Positions 12,504 through 27,207 of a stretch of DNA of 64,000 nucleotides are shown here, piece after piece. The notes under the pieces were generated by a model, which was not told the origin of the DNA, did no database searches, and was given only the letters and a program-made list of their open reading frames with translations. Numbering within the stretch: position 1 is the stretch's first letter; each line of letters starts with the position of its first letter. Made by a program: the position numbers and the translations under genes. This DNA is from Archegozetes longisetosus (lineage: Eukaryota > Arthropoda > Arachnida > Sarcoptiformes > Trhypochthoniidae): the NCBI GenBank assembly GCA_018873245.2, contig JAEMBT020000004.1, positions 9,540,152 through 9,604,151 of the forward strand, in the 5' to 3' direction.

Positions 12504-15113
12504 TGTTTCTTTATTTTTATTAATTAGTTTAACTACAATTAATTTATTAAAACTTTGTTTGCGTTCTGTTTGCAAACAATTAACTCTTTCTAAAGTGATT
12601 TCAAGAACGTTTTAGTTTCCATTTCAACCAAAAGGTGACACTATTTGCGCGATAATCACTCCTAAAATCATTTTTAAGTTTTCTTTTCAACGTTTCATCA
12701 AATTTTTCAGTTGCATTAAGTTTGAGAAAACTTTACGATTTATTTCAGAACCAATGTAATTAAAACTTAAAAACTGGTTTGAATGATTCATTATTTGGAT
12801 GGCAGTAATTTATAATATTTTGATTAATTTATGAAAATCTCATGTCTAGGTTACGAAAAACAAAATATATCCAGCGAATGAAAGCTTAGGAATTAAACGT
12901 TAATTATAGTGTCTCTGTTGCACATAATTACCTTAATCATACTCAACAATTTTCTCAACCTAGCTTTTCCATGAATTAATAATATTTTAAACCTTCAGAT
13001 ATTATACAAATATTTCATATATCCACCCTTAAATCTTAACAGTCAAATCGCCTGCATTCAGAACTAAACTTTTATAACCATTAATGTTAGAATAGTTTAA
13101 TATCAAACCACCAAAAGTGTTTCTCATTTTCACGTTTCTCTCAATATTTCATTTAATATAAATCCTTCTTCTGTCAAATATAACCTCATTTTAACTTCCT
13201 TCAGATAAATTTGACTCTAAATTATGATTTCTGTTGATGAAGAGCTACAGTCTTATGCACTTTGAATGCACAGCGTATATACCACTAAAATAAGAGTTTA
13301 AGACCTAGTATAAGATCTAGTGTATCCTGCACCTTTCCCTTCAAAAGCATACCAAAGTAATTAATTCTATTATTTTCTCAAAACCTCTCGTATTTTCTAT
13401 CATCTTCAGATTCAATCTAAACAGTTTTGTTATGGTCCTGAGCTTGATTTGGGATTTGGAATACAAAAACCTTTTAGTAGTGGTCAAAATTTACAATAGC
13501 TATAATACCGTTCACTAAATGTAAGCTTTTTTGCTTTCCTGAACTATAATGTAAACCAATTTAAATTCATACTGAAAACGCAATCATGAGATTAGGTCTA
13601 ATTAAAATTCAAGGTTTGAATTTTCGGGAAATCGCTTACAATATTTTCCCTTTTCCTTGAAATATTTGAATGCACAAAACTTCTATTGTAAACTTTAGCC
13701 CAAAGCCATAAATTGGCTGAATAGTGCCTCACATTTGGTCTGGCCCCACACAGAACAGAAGACAACTGGAACTTCAGATTCAAAGGAATGCTGTTGAGAA
13801 GTTTGAAACATAAAGTTTGCGAACTGTTTGTACCAGGTTTATACTATTTACCTGCTCACTAATTTTACTATCAGCTCAGCCTATTTTTAGTGTTTCAATT
13901 CAATTTACTCAAGTTGTAAAGATTAAGGCTTTTAATTTCAGATTTTAACTAAATATCATTATGTTATGTGAGTTTATTACTCTGTTATGTAAATGTTTTT
14001 TTCAACCTGTAAATAATTATATGCACTCTTCGTTTCAAATCACTTTTTTAGTTGCAATCTACGATAATAATATCTATTAGTGCAAACTTTCATAGGCTTT
14101 CAACTGCCATATCAACCAAACCATAGCTAAATGTTTCACTCTTGTAGAAATTACTTAAATAATAAAAATGCAAATTATTTAGATTATGTGAAACATATTC
14201 TGCAATATATATGTAGATTCTAGTTCTTCCTGGCTAATAATGTTTGAGATATTCGAAAAACTAATATAATAATAAGTTACATCTGGAGAATGTTTCAGCT
14301 GTTCTTTGCACATCGAATGAAACTTTACGTGAATGCTTGTTTTGTGTGAGAACTATTGGAGTGATTGGTAGTATAAGAGAGAAAAGGTGCGCAAACAGTA
14401 CTTGAATGATAGTGCGCTGTAAAAGCGAGTGAGAGGGAGACCAATTGCATTTAGCTGACGAGTGAACGGCAAACTTTTCTCAATCGAAAAAAGAAGCGCT
14501 TTTCAGAGAACACTAAGCCCTGTTTTGTACGTACTATTTATTAGCAGCTCGAGTTTTTTTTCTGGATAAGTCATTAATCCAGTGGCTGTGGCCCAAACTT
14601 GAAATCAAGTGGAACCTGTCTTTTACAGATCAACTTGTTTTCAATCAAGTGCATAGTCTCTCAACGAGTTTTTTTTCACTATTCAATCTTATCTTTGTGA
14701 AAGTGATCGCACACATGCTTAGTATATGATCAAATCTGTTTCGCTCTTTATGTTTAACTAAATGTGTTTAAGAATAAGTTTGAATAGACTTCCGTTCTGT
14801 TTATTTTTTGCGTCTAATCATACTCTTGTGTTTTGGTTGAAACAACTCTCGGGAGTATAATATATGAAAGTAATATTGAATAAGGACTGATTCGATCGGC
14901 TCTATCGTACGTTAGAATCTTTTAAGCTTATATTTATCAGATCATTGAGTATGAATGAATGGAATGTGAATTTAGAGCTTCCTCAGGGATAAAGTGCTCG
15001 TTTTTACATTAATGCGATGTTTTGAAAATAAACAATACGAGAGTAAATAAATAAAAAATAGTTACTCTAATGTGTTCAGTTAAAGCTGATATGTGAAGAT
15101 TTTCACTGAGCAA
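12504..15113. other. Intergenic, PEX1 to LHFPL6-like
   Basis: AT-rich and without recognisable exons. It separates the divergent PEX1 and LHFPL6-like genes and probably holds both promoters. I see no repeat of note. Confidence 0.6.
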
Positions 15114-16873
15114 ATGATAATCGATCGAGAGTCAGGAGTACGAACTGAAAGAATGGGCTGCAAACTAACTGCAGCCGGTATAATATGGACAAGTCTATCA
15201 TTAGCAGCTGCTATTCTTAACTGCAGCGGTTATTATGTTCCATACTGGCTTAAGGGATCTTATCATAATGCCATCGATGTTTCATTTGGATCATTTAGAA
15301 GATGTAATTATCCCAGACTTACAAATGATGGCAAAGTTGAAATAGTGATAGAATGCGGTCGATACCGGACTTTTGGCGACATACCGTCCTTATCCTGGCA
15401 GGTATTGTGTTGCAGAACCTTTACTAACTCGGCGCTGTTTATATTACATATCAGTATTTATTTGACTTAATATCAAACCAGATAGAGATATGTGCTTATC
15501 TTATTTTGCGGTTTTTCTTTCATTTGACACGTTTATAAACAGATAACAACAATTCTGATAGGAATGGGAGCATCAGCTTCACTATTAGTCGCATTCACAG
15601 TACTGGCCGGTTGTTGCTTATCGGATGTCATCACTAGGAGTACTGCCAAAGCATTGGGAGTCATTCAATTGATTGGAGGTTAGGATAACAATGTTCATTG
15701 TTATTATAAGCATATGATAAGACTTAGTGTATGTTTCATCTCAACTAAAGTGTTTTTCAATGTTTTTCTAAAGATCTGGCTAATTTCTTAGTTAGAAAAC
15801 TAATTTACTCATTATTCTTACCGAATTTTTTTCATAAGCTCATTAATAATTATTAATTTGAAAAGCCTTCGTGTCATTCTCAAAGTCATAGTGCATTAAA
15901 CAGGATGAGACCTATTCTTTTAGTTATGTTGGGTGGAATATGAAAATAAACGATAAAATCATCAAATGTTAGGCTATAAAGTAGCTTTCAGATAGTATAA
16001 CATTAATTTAGATGAAAAGTTGAAAAACTAATAAAATAAAATGATAAATGAATGATGACATGACATTAGTTAAGAGAGCAAGCTTTGGAAGTCACATTGG
16101 CTTGAATTAAATATTCATACAATTGTAATAAATCGCAAAATCTAAGAAATGTGAATTGAAGCAGAGTTGAGCTTTTTTCCAAAATAAATTGTCTCCTATT
16201 CTTACAATGTAACTCTGAATGGTTTAACTCTATCACATTTATAAAGACTAAGCTTAAGCCTCATATGATTGAGTGCATGATCAGAATGTCATATTTTAAG
16301 GCTTAAGCGTTTTGAAGTCTTATTTGGTAACATTTAAGCAATATCTCAAAAGTTCCTCTTTTGAGGTAAAAAAGTCGTTAAACTTATTGATCATGTTCAA
16401 TAAATGAGTGATCATAACTTGATAAGTTTTTTTTAAAAATAATTTGAAAGTTTATAATTTATAAAAGTTATTTTCAAAGTTTTTACATTTAATAATCAAA
16501 CGACTGAAGAGAAAGAAAACAAACGTTATTTGGTCTTATGTAACAATTAGCTAATGTTTGATTTGTTTGCCTTTAAAGCTCTTCTAATGTTATTTGGAGG
16601 CTTACTATACCCATACGGTTGGAACAGTCTTGAAGTAAAAGATGCCTGCGGTGGTCTGTCTGATGTCTATAAGCTCGGTATTTGAGATTTGAAAATGAAA
16701 TTCTGTGGTTTTCAAACAGATATAATCTTAGATGATTATCACTTTAAATTATAGGCACATGTGAACTCTCGTGGTCTTCCTATATTATGATGAGTGGAGT
16801 CGCAATGCTTTTTATTTGTTTTATTCTCTCGTTCAAAGCCAGCAAAGTTAAACTTAGACCTTACAGAACATAA
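15114..16873 (+). CDS. LHFPL6: LHFPL tetraspan family protein, LHFPL6 type
   Basis: A four-pass membrane protein of the LHFP-like family; the molecular role of the LHFPL6 branch is poorly known. Exons are 15114-15401, 15543-15678, 16579-16677 and 16755-16873, all phase-consistent, giving 213 residues (human LHFPL6 about 200). The best landmarks are GFFMPYWL-like GYYVPYWLKGS, SFGSFRRCNYP and ECGRYRTFGDIPS in the first extracellular loop. Next come a GCCLSDVITR segment after TM2, LYPYGWNS after TM3, then CELSWSSY before TM4. This pattern fits LHFPL6 better than the LHFPL2 or LHFPL3/4/5 types. I start at the ATG at 15114; a second in-frame ATG gives MGCKLTAAG and could be used instead. AATAAA at 16922-16927 is a good poly(A) signal. 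Confidence 0.9.
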
Positions 16874-16927
16874 ATCATCTCAAATCACTTCTTTACATTT
16901 AATTTATTGTACTTCAACTCAAATAAA

Positions 16928-19171
16928 AGATAAGATCTACTTAGATTGAACTTATGATATTTTGTAAAAATTTTCTCAACCAATTTAAAACTATTAAATC
17001 ATTTTTGTAAAGACTAAAGATATTCCGACGTCAATCAAATTTTGCAATCATTGCCATTTATTTATTGCTTTTATAAAAATTAGTTTTCATGTTTGCCATC
17101 ATTGGGAAATTGCTATTAGATGCTAAACTTTTTTTATGCCAGCGATAAGTTTGATTTATGAGAATAATCTTCACTGTTTTAGCCTGAAAGATGAAATTTC
17201 AAGAATTTTTATTAAGATTACTACAATTAGTTTTCAGTTGATTGAAAGCGTTTTGATAAAGTAACAGTTAGGAGTCGGTCCTCAACAGAAGTTATTATTT
17301 ATATGTAACAAAGTGAGTCATAAATCTACTGAACTATACCTAAACATCATTAAGCAGGTTATCAAAATAGAGTCGGAGAGATGGTTGAGTCACTCGTATG
17401 TTAACATTAGAGATCCAACTTCTCTATAATTCATAGCTATCTACTAATAGTTGTTCACTTAACTTAATTGTCAAACCAACTTAAGTCAACTGCGAAATCA
17501 GTTTTTAGGATCAATTTGAACTCATTTGACATGTTAAAGATTTTTAACTTTAGTTCTTTAATTTATGAAGATTTCGGAATAGTTGGTATGAAAGAAAGTT
17601 ATATAAAGGTAAAAAGTTCAATAAATAGATTGCGGTAAAAGCTAAATAAAGAGATAAAGTGTGCATTTTAATTTTTTATTGCTTCCGTTAAGTGTGACCG
17701 ATAAGACAAAAAATTCAACTTGATTGCAAACGCGCGTATCACTTCAAATCCGTACCAAACTGAGTCTGCCCTAAATTGGCTTAATGGTCAAAATTTGTTG
17801 TCAGTTTGATCATGTTGTTTAGATTGCATAGCAACGCCTTCCTTCAATTGCATGAATTATATTTCGATTTCGATAATTAATCAAACAGTGTTTCAAAACT
17901 TAATCGATTGTTGTACTAAATATAAACATATATTGGATCGCATACCCAAAATATCCGATATAAAGATAGTTTTCTCTAGAAATCATTCATCACAAGCAAC
18001 AACTGAACTGTCGATCGATTTCTATGAACTCAAAGTCAGTTATAAATGGATCTGATAGTTTATAGTTCAATATTCTATCCTTAAATCTTTACTATTGCTT
18101 AGAGTTTGTAAGATAATTAACTTTTAGAACTTTTATCAACTTTTATGAGCAAGTGTTGCAATACTGTGCCACAAAGTAGAAGAAAATTAAATCTAAGAAA
18201 ACATATAGGATTATAATTAATGAGCTTAAGGACTTATTGTTGCAACTTCAGTCAAAAAATGTTTGCACTCAAGTTATTTAGAATTTGTTCAATTGAAAAC
18301 AACAAAAGACTACATATTTGTTAACACAATTACCGTTTGGCGGCTTGATTAGCACAAATCGATTGAGAGCTACAAATCACTAACTGTCTGTTAACCTTAA
18401 TAACCTAAAAATATAGAGATCCTTCAAATAGCAAGATATGGAAAAGTTTCAAACATTGCACCCAGTGAGTTGGCGATAGTAATAAGAAAAAGGCTGTTGC
18501 TATGTTAGTCTCCCTATCATGAGCGCCAGTTAGGTTAGGTTAAATTTGATCTCTAACTTTTGTCTAACTAATTATCTAACTTTTGCTATATTCAATATTC
18601 TATAAGTTTCTCATGTACGTCTCCAATATATATCTGACGTATAATGGTCTGATAGAGAGCGTCTCGTTACAACACTTCGCTTCTAGTTGCTATCAAGGAT
18701 CATCAATTCATTAAGTGTATACATTAGTATTTCAACAGTAAATTTAATTCAAATCGTAACTAGTATATGACCTAAGAAAAGATTATTTACTACAATTTTG
18801 ACCAACCGATTCATCTTAAAAATTGTGCCTAAAGTCCAAATGACATTTGCAGTTTATCCTGATTCTCGCCAATAGTTTATAGTTGTTTTGTCCATAAGTT
18901 ACAGACAGATGTCACTTGTATTGACACGAAAAGGATGGGCCGCTCTTTGGAAGAGCGTCACATCTCATACGTAGTTACGAATGTGGTTGTGCCGTTATTC
19001 TACAAATACTACAAATAGTGACAAACGTTTATTCTCTCCACAACAGAATGTGATTAAGAATTGAAATATTTGATTAGTAAATAAACAGCAAACTAATTGA
19101 TAAAAGATAAGAAATAAGAAATATAAAAATCAATTAAAAAGTCATAATTAGTATAAAAATCAAATATAGGG
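16928..19171. other. Intergenic, LHFPL6-like to APH-1
   Basis: AT-rich with no supportable gene. The frames of up to 67 codons near 17.9 kb look like chance. Confidence 0.6.
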
Positions 19172-20204
19172 ATGACATTAATGGAATTTTTTGGTTGTAC
19201 TTTCATAGCATTTGGTCCACCATTTGCTATGTTTTGTCTTCTTATAGCAAAAGATCCCATAAGAATTATTATATTAATTTCTGCGTACGTCTCATCCATT
19301 TCTCATATCTATTTCCAACATCTCATTCATTTCTCTTTTCTTATCTTTAGTGCATTCTTCTGGTTATTGTCTCTATTGTTGTCATCAATCTTGTGGTCAT
19401 CAGTAGTGCCTCTGAAGGACTATCTAGTATTTGGTGTCACTTTTTCGATCATATTCCAAGAAATATTCCGTTATCTATTTTATAGACTTATTCTGTAATC
19501 AATTTTTTGACACTTTATTGAACTAATGAATTATGAAAACTAAACGATATATTTTTCAATATCAGAAAAGCAGAAACTGGGTTGAAAAAGGTATCGGAAG
19601 TTGGTTCGCAACCGGGACATAACATTTCCAACAGTCGATCACAACTGGCTTTCGGTTAGTATTCATTATGATTCGTTTGCTATCAGTTATTTCAACTTAA
19701 ACTCTAAGTAACATATTATTTGTTGTATTTTATGTTGATAGTTTCAGGACTTGGTTTTGGTATAATGAGTGGTTCGTTTTCCTTGACAAACATATTGGCC
19801 GATAGTGTGGGTCCGGGAACTGTTGGACTAAAAGGAGATTCGCATTACTTTTTCTTATGCTCATCTCTGACAACTCTCGCATTCATACTTCTTCACACAT
19901 TTTGGGGCGTAATTTTTTTCAAAGCCTGTGACAATAATAATTATTTCCTTATCTCTTATGTTCTTTTGTCACATTTCATTGCATCAGGAATTGTAAGTCT
20001 GATCAATGTTTGTTTATAACTTTCGTCATCAGTCTTATTGTTAATTCTTATGTTTGATAGACATTTATCAACGAAAAAGAATTATATGTCGTATCGATTC
20101 TACTCGAATATGTGATCACATTCATCACATCAATGTTTGCATTCCATTCCGCGGGTGGAAAGTTTGATAGTTTGAAAAGTCTTTTCAAAATGCATCAACA
20201 CTAA
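19172..20204 (+). CDS. APH1: Gamma-secretase subunit APH-1
   Basis: A multi-pass scaffold of gamma-secretase, which with presenilin, nicastrin and PEN-2 cleaves Notch and APP-type proteins in the membrane. Five exons, 19172-19284, 19351-19494, 19566-19654, 19742-19992 and 20061-20204, give 246 residues, close to the family's usual length. The start EFFGCTFIAFGPPFA is characteristic. The TM4 glycine motif is present as SGLGFGIMSGSF. The two family histidines of TM5 and TM6 are visible in LLHTFWGV and LLSHFIASG. The protein ends shortly after FHSAGGKF, with a short tail. Intron 1 (19285-19350) is 66 nt, in frame and stopless, so an unspliced message would read on with 22 extra residues. Confidence 0.95.
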
Positions 20205-23200
20205 TAATCTATTCATCAAACAAATTAATATTATTATATTTATTTGTAACACCACACGAGCACAAATTATTGTTAAAGAGAAAAACAATATTTTTTATCT
20301 ATAAGACCATTAAATCGAGCAAACCTTTCATTAGTCCCACGAGAAAAATGTTTTATTTTAAAACTTTGATTAACTCATTTTCTGTTGACTCATTGTTAAT
20401 TATATTTATAAAAAATGTTTGATATTCAAATTTAGCTTTGATTACAAAGTTAGCAGAGAATGATTGAGCTTTAAATATGAACTTAGTAGTGAAGTTTATT
20501 GAATTGTCGCTGAATGTCTGGATATTAACTTAAAGTATCAACAGTAGTCCATGTATAACACTACACAACACAACTCAAATTAAATTACGACTAAAACTCT
20601 ATAATTCAGAATATTGACCAATTTTTTGAAATAACAGTCGCTCGTAATTTAAATTTGATAAATACTGCAAAAAGTAATGCTGAGAACATTGAGCAGAATT
20701 CAAAATTGTAAAATTTCGTTAAATCATTTTGATTAAGATATTTTGAAGCCTTGATTTCAAACTTGAAATTTTCAGAAAGTAATTCCAAAATATATTTAGA
20801 AAGTATTTGATTCCAAAGTCTCTTCCTATTAGACTAATTCTAATTCTGTATAAATCTCATTAACCAATGAATGAGAAGACAATAACTTATTTACTTGATA
20901 TTCACTGTTTGAAATGAAATTTTGTTAACCAAAAATAGAAAATAACGAATTAAATATTGTAAAATTATTAACATTTTCTAAAATATAATGAAAATAAATA
21001 ACATTTACAATATTAAAATTTCGAATTGACAATATGTTGTTTATTTAATACTTATTATGACTAAACTATTAATTCCGCTACAAACAATACTAATTACAAA
21101 TTACAAATTAATTACGAAAAATTAACTATCATTCTTAAATTTAATTAACCATTGTGACGAATAGTGCAACAATTAAACGCTTCTTATTTTTCCAATCAGT
21201 TTCATGGCTTTTAGTGTGAACTCTAAGCCATGTTTACCAATGTTAATTGAATTTTCATTGTTTTTACCTTGAATATAACTGAAGATCAATAATATTTAAT
21301 TCAAACATCAAGATAATTATTCTTCGAAATTTGGATAATAGTTTCAAATTTCAAATATTCTGTCACTTTAGCTATATTTTTCATACTGTGATCCAGAAAT
21401 CAGTTGTGAAAATACATGAAATAGTTTAAAACAAATTGATTTCTCTTTAGGTGCATTCTCAGTGGAATTGTGTTAAAAGCACTTCTCTATAATTCCACAA
21501 ATAGTTTCTGAACTTATGTTTGTTTGTGTTACTAATAAACTACAGAATGGAAACAGTGCTGGTGGAGAAATTAATTGTATGATTCTATACTCTCTAATAT
21601 AGCTTGTATTATGATTCTTAACAGTTACGTAGACACACAGTGCAACAGGAGTACTTTATTGATCACAAAAAACTAACTCCGCCAATTACTTCTTTAATTA
21701 CTCCCCATCACGGTTCTATTATCTGAAATTCTCTCAAATAAATGTATGGCATCACCAGCTTTACTAAACTTGGTCTAATCTTGTATAACCTCCAGGCTGG
21801 AAATAAAGGTGAGAATATCTACGCTTCGAGCTCATATTTGTTTAGAGTCTGTCACTGAATATTTGTAGCCTTACTGTATATAAACTAAACGATCGATTAT
21901 AAGAATATCTGACTGTATCTAACTTTTTATGCGCAAATAACTCACCAAAATGTCAAGAATTTCCTTTATTCTTATTCTCAAGCTATAAAGTCAGTAATTT
22001 TTTCAAGAATTTTTGAGCATTACATAATGCATAAAATTTAGAGTACCAGTAGTTTATAGCTTAAAAATTTTGTTATTTCAAGAGCGTATAAATTGTGATT
22101 TTTGCTTAAAAATGCTAAACCATGCACAAAAATCTAACCATTTTTAACTTTAATTTTCCAGAACTTTATTTGGGAATATCTATGAAAATCACATTTTTCT
22201 CAGCCATTATTTTTAAAAAATATGATATTTTTTCATTGAGATCAACTAAAACTTTACTAGCTAATTAATTACCCTAATCATATCAAATACTCATCAATTA
22301 ATTATTGGTTTTTGTTTAGAGATAAAGGTTTGAGAAATAAAATTCATTGCACTTTAAATATTTTGATTTTGTTCGAACAATAAAACGTTTTTATCTCATT
22401 TTACTAAAATATCTATCGACCTAATACTAATATATCTAATTGAATCTTTCTGTAAAGAAATATTGAAATTAATTTGTATAAAATATATCTTAATAGTAGA
22501 AAATGCATTACACTAATGTTTATGAGAATTCATATGAAAACAGTTAAACTTTACATTGAGTTTTGTATTTTATTACTTCATAGTGTATAGTTTTATTACG
22601 TGAATATCGATCTTTATAGAATTCTAATACTGACATTTCAGTTACATTATCTAAATCTATCTGTTGCATCAGTTCCGCTCTTTTGATATTCACAAAAGTT
22701 CAAAATACAGTTCATATAAAAATTTATTTCATGATTTGAATAAAATATATAAGCCTTGAGTCTTATTCTGAGGATCTAAAGGCTTGTTGTCTCAGAAAAA
22801 CAAAGACTTTTAACGAATGGAAGAAAGACATTGAATTTAGTTGTCGGCGATTATTGATTCTGTTATAAGTATATAAAGAGATCATACACTAGGATATTTG
22901 TCAAATCTTATGCGATTAGAAGTTCAGCCCTTATTTATGTAATTTTTTCAATATTTGTTCGTGGATATTGTCATAAGGGCTTGTGATTAGTTAATAGATT
23001 ATGCTTAAAAAAATAAAAACATTATTAAGCAATACTTACACGAGCCTTGTTCATAACTTATACCTACTCACGGACTTGTATTTAGAGTAACAATACTTAC
23101 GTCCATCATATGCTCAATTAATAATCTAATCGAAACAATACTAACATTTTTCTTCTGCTAAATTTAAATCTATTTCACATTGGATAATCCTTTCAAGACA

Positions 23201-24781
23201 TATCATTTAATTCTGTTCAGATCTTTGTTCTAATTATTCAGGAGAATGCAACGATGTAAGCAGGTTAGATGCAATGTTATTCAAGTTATGAAAGTTTTGT
23301 GGCTAATCTAATTACAAGTCTTATAGGAAATAATCCATTGGTCTGCTTACAAGTGATTAGTGAAGTTGGCTCAAACAAATTATTCTATTCGTTATGAATT
23401 CTAAAGAAAGTATTCGTAATGCTTTAACGCTATGGTTATCAAAGATAAGTTTAATCATATTGTTGTTGTATTTTAATGAACTTTTAGAGAATTGTGCTGT
23501 GCAATATTGTTGATTGACTAAGACTTTAGAATGTGAAAATCGTATTTGTTAGACCTACAAAAGTAGAAAGAATTGCTAAATAGATGTAAATTGAGAACCA
23601 GTCAATTCAATATTCAGGCTCAGCTTTATTCAAACTAGAATTCAATCACAATCTGATTGAGTGTTTTGCCATCACTTTGCCTTGGCTTCTGCACCACTGC
23701 TCATATACTGCTAGCTTCCTTCTGAGTACACTATATAAAAGAGCAATACTTGCTCTCAATGTAGTTCAATGTGAACAAAAATCAATATAAGTTAAGGTGA
23801 ACTAAATACTCACTTCTTTCCATCCAATAATATTTAAACTGATTTTTCAATGACTAACACTTAAGCCTCTCTGACATAAGAATATAGCTTTTTTAGCAGT
23901 AAAAAGTGTTAAGTTTTAATTTTCGACTTGTAATCAATATTGAGCGTAATCTGCGTTTATAATGGCATCGTTAAGTGCAATCAATTTAAAATTGATGCAA
24001 ATCAATAATGTAAAAGGAGCTTAATTTGATATTATAAGCGTTTTATGGTTAGGCAAGTCGTTTGCACTTCTAGGCAAAGCTTTAGTTAAGAAGTAAGAAC
24101 TTGAATGCCATAGCACTTACAACAGACATAAAAACACTTCATATACGAATAGATTTAGAGTTAAATAGTAAGTCATGCTCAAATGTAATTTGCAATACTA
24201 TCTGTACAAAAATTTGCTTATCTCTACTGATAGTTTGATCAATTGCTCAACAGATTAAACAGTGAACAGTGTATAAAAGTATAGCTTAATTTGACAATTA
24301 GTAATGCGCATACAATCAAATTTCAATTGTTCTGCTTGCCTCTAAAGAATAGCTTATAAATAAATGAATGGTCCCTAAAGTCAGTTAAATATTTTGAGCT
24401 CAAGGCACACAAATAGGAAAGACCGGCGTTTTCTCAGTTAACTATATTCTGCTGAACCAAAATAGTGTTCAAATCATAATAAAAACTCATTCAGATATCA
24501 AATACTGATAAATATTTAGATAATAAATAAATACAATTAATAGGACTTTAGTTTTTTAAAATTACATTAATATATTTTGTCTTGTTTTATATTCTTTTAA
24601 TTGAAGTCATATTTTCTTAATTTAATGATAAATGTGAAATATTGAAACCATTAATAATAAATTAGCGCCAAATACTAGTGAAAAGGATTAAAACATTTAT
24701 AAAATTGTGTTCGTCATCCAAGTAGTGTTTGAATTAGTGTCTCTAAATACTTAGTGTTATATTGAGCCAAGTGTTCAGTTA
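20205..24781. other. Intergenic, very AT-rich
   Basis: About 4.6 kb without a recognisable exon on either strand. It contains a roughly 18-bp inverted repeat (20946-20963 with 21004-21023). The last hundred bases are probably promoter and 5' UTR of the PP2A gene. Confidence 0.65.
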
Positions 24782-27207
24782 ATGGCAGGTGAGTCTCATG
24801 AGCGATCAGTCCAGTGTTGATGCGGTCTCTGCACCACAACATCTCAATCGCTTCGCCTCTAAATATCTGTCGTTCACTCATAGCTTTCTCTCTCAATATC
24901 TGTTTTATAGTACTTTTGCTATTCGTTTGTATTTCCATTATTGCTCTGTTGAACTAACTCTTCACTCAAGTTCTGTCCAATGCTTACATTTTCAATACTA
25001 ATCCATATATTCATCTAAATTTTCTAATTAATAATTATTTATTTAATATTTTCTTATTTATTATCCTATTTCTCAATCGACATTCACTTGAAATTAACTC
25101 AATTTAAACAAATAATTCCAAATCAATTTTCGTCAATATTTTTTTATAAATATTTGTTTTTATAACAAATTATTTGTTTATGCTTTTTATGTTTTAATTT
25201 TTCACTAATCTTTGACTCCATTTAAATGATTGTTATTTAACAATAATTGAACAAATAATAAATATTTAGTTGAAATGATTCGAACTAACAGTTAAGTGAT
25301 TATTATTTTGGCAATTATTTTACTTATTAATAATTTCTTTAAATAATCACTAAATAATTGTGCAAATTTCGAGAAATGAAAACATTTAATTAATTAATTA
25401 ATTAATTTTGATTATTTACTATATATTTAAGGAAACGGCGAAATTCAGTGGTGTTTCTCTCAAGTCAAGGGAACTCTTGAAGACGAAGTCACTGATGGTA
25501 TGGAAGACATGATAATTGTTTAGACATTTCATTTCTACTAATGGCTGTTTTGTCTCTAAATTGAATAAATAGCTGACATAATATCATGCGTTGAATTCAA
25601 TAGTGATGGAGAACTGTTGGCCACGGGAGATAAAGGTGGACGAGTTGTCATTTTCCAAAGAGATCCATCTGTTAGTAATCCAGTTATTTTTAGATAGTAT
25701 TTCATAACCAATTGTTTATTTCAACCACCTAATTAACCAATAGTCCAAACAGTCAGTTCCGCGAAGAGGCGAATATAACGTCTATAGTACTTTCCAAAGC
25801 CATGAACCAGAATTTGATTACTTGAAGAGCTTAGAAATCGAAGAAAAGATCAACAAAATTCGTTGGTTGAGGAGGAAGAATCCGGCCAACTTCCTCTTAT
25901 CCACCAATGATAAGACAATTAAGTTATGGAAAGTCTCCGAAAAAGATAAGCGAATCGATGGCTACAATTTGAAGGACGACAGTGGACAGCTACTAAAAGA
26001 CCCGAACTCAGTCACATCATTAAGAGTACCGATTGTGAGACCTATGGATCTTATGGTTGAAGCTAGTCCTAGAAGAATATTTGCCAACGCGCACACTTAT
26101 CATATTAACTCAATTTCCGTGAACAGTGATCAGGAAACCTATTTATCCGCTGATGATCTTCGTATCAATCTTTGGAATCTTGAAATTACTGATGAAAGCT
26201 TTAGTAAGCATTTGTTCATTGTTTTAATCATATTTTCTTTCTTGTTGTTTTCATTTACCAATGAATCGGTCAATTATTTTCTTCAGATATTGTCGATATT
26301 AAACCCGTAAATATGGAAGAGTTAACCGAAGTGATAACGGCCGCTGAATTTCATCCTAAACATTGTAATTTATTCGTTTATAGCAGTAGTAAAGGAATTA
26401 TCAGGTTATGCGATATGAGAGCGGCAGCTCTTTGTGATCAACACGCGAAAAGTGAGACATTATTGGCCATGATTCAAATTTTAATAATCTTATCAATAAT
26501 TGACTTTTTGGTATAATCTAGTTTTTGAAGAGCCTGAAGACCCGACAAACCGAAGTTTTTTCTCAGAAATAATTTCAAGTATATCTGGTATTAAGTTTAG
26601 CAATAATGGCCGTTATATGATTTCTCGCGACTACTTATCTGTTAAAGTATGGGATCTCAATATGGACTCGCGACCAATTGAGTCATATTTAGTGCACGAA
26701 TATTTACGTTCAAAGCTTTGCAGTCTGTACGAAAATGATTATATTTTTGACAAATTCGAGTGTTGTTTCAATGGAACCGATTCGTAAGTCATTCGACTCT
26801 CAACTGGTTTTATCAGAAACATGTTCCAAATTGATACTAATTTGATGTTTTCTTTCGGCAGTTATATAATGACGGGATCGTATAACAACTTTTTTAAGAT
26901 ATTTGATCGACAAACCAAACGTGATGTGATGCTGGAAGCGTCTAAAGACATTGCCAAACCAAAAACGATTTTAAAGCCAAGAAAAGTAAGTCACTTATTA
27001 GGATATTAGCAGTTGTTGAATGAAAGTTGAATTAATTTGGATGAATTTGAACAGGTTTTTACAACTGGTAAGAAGAAAAAGGATGAGATCAGTGTAGAGA
27101 GTCTAGACTTCAATCGCAAGATATTACACACCGCATGGCATCCACAAGAGAACATCATTGCAGTTGCTGCTACCAATAATCTGTTCCTCTTTCAAGACAA
27201 ACTTTAG
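24782..27207 (+). CDS. PPP2R2A: PP2A 55-kDa regulatory subunit B (PR55 / Twins)
   Basis: A WD40 beta-propeller that directs the PP2A core enzyme to substrates. Eight coding exons: 24782-24788, 25432-25497, 25573-25670, 25744-26203, 26287-26451, 26522-26783, 26862-26985 and 27055-27207. They give 444 residues (human 447). All joins keep phase. The first coding exon is only 7 nt (ATG GCA G) followed by a 643-nt intron. Near-invariant family blocks are present: [88 protein letters not shown] and [14 protein letters not shown] lies at 27323-27328. Invertebrates usually have one such gene, so an A/B/G/D vertebrate paralogue label is nominal. Confidence 0.97.
25387..25406. repeat. (AATT)n microsatellite in PP2A intron 1
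   Basis: Five uninterrupted AATT-type units lie about 25 bp upstream of the exon 2 acceptor. Confidence 0.9.

Noticed and set aside
18530..18542. TTAGG-TTAGG, the arthropod telomere unit
   Set aside because: Only two and a half copies; not evidence of an interstitial telomere.
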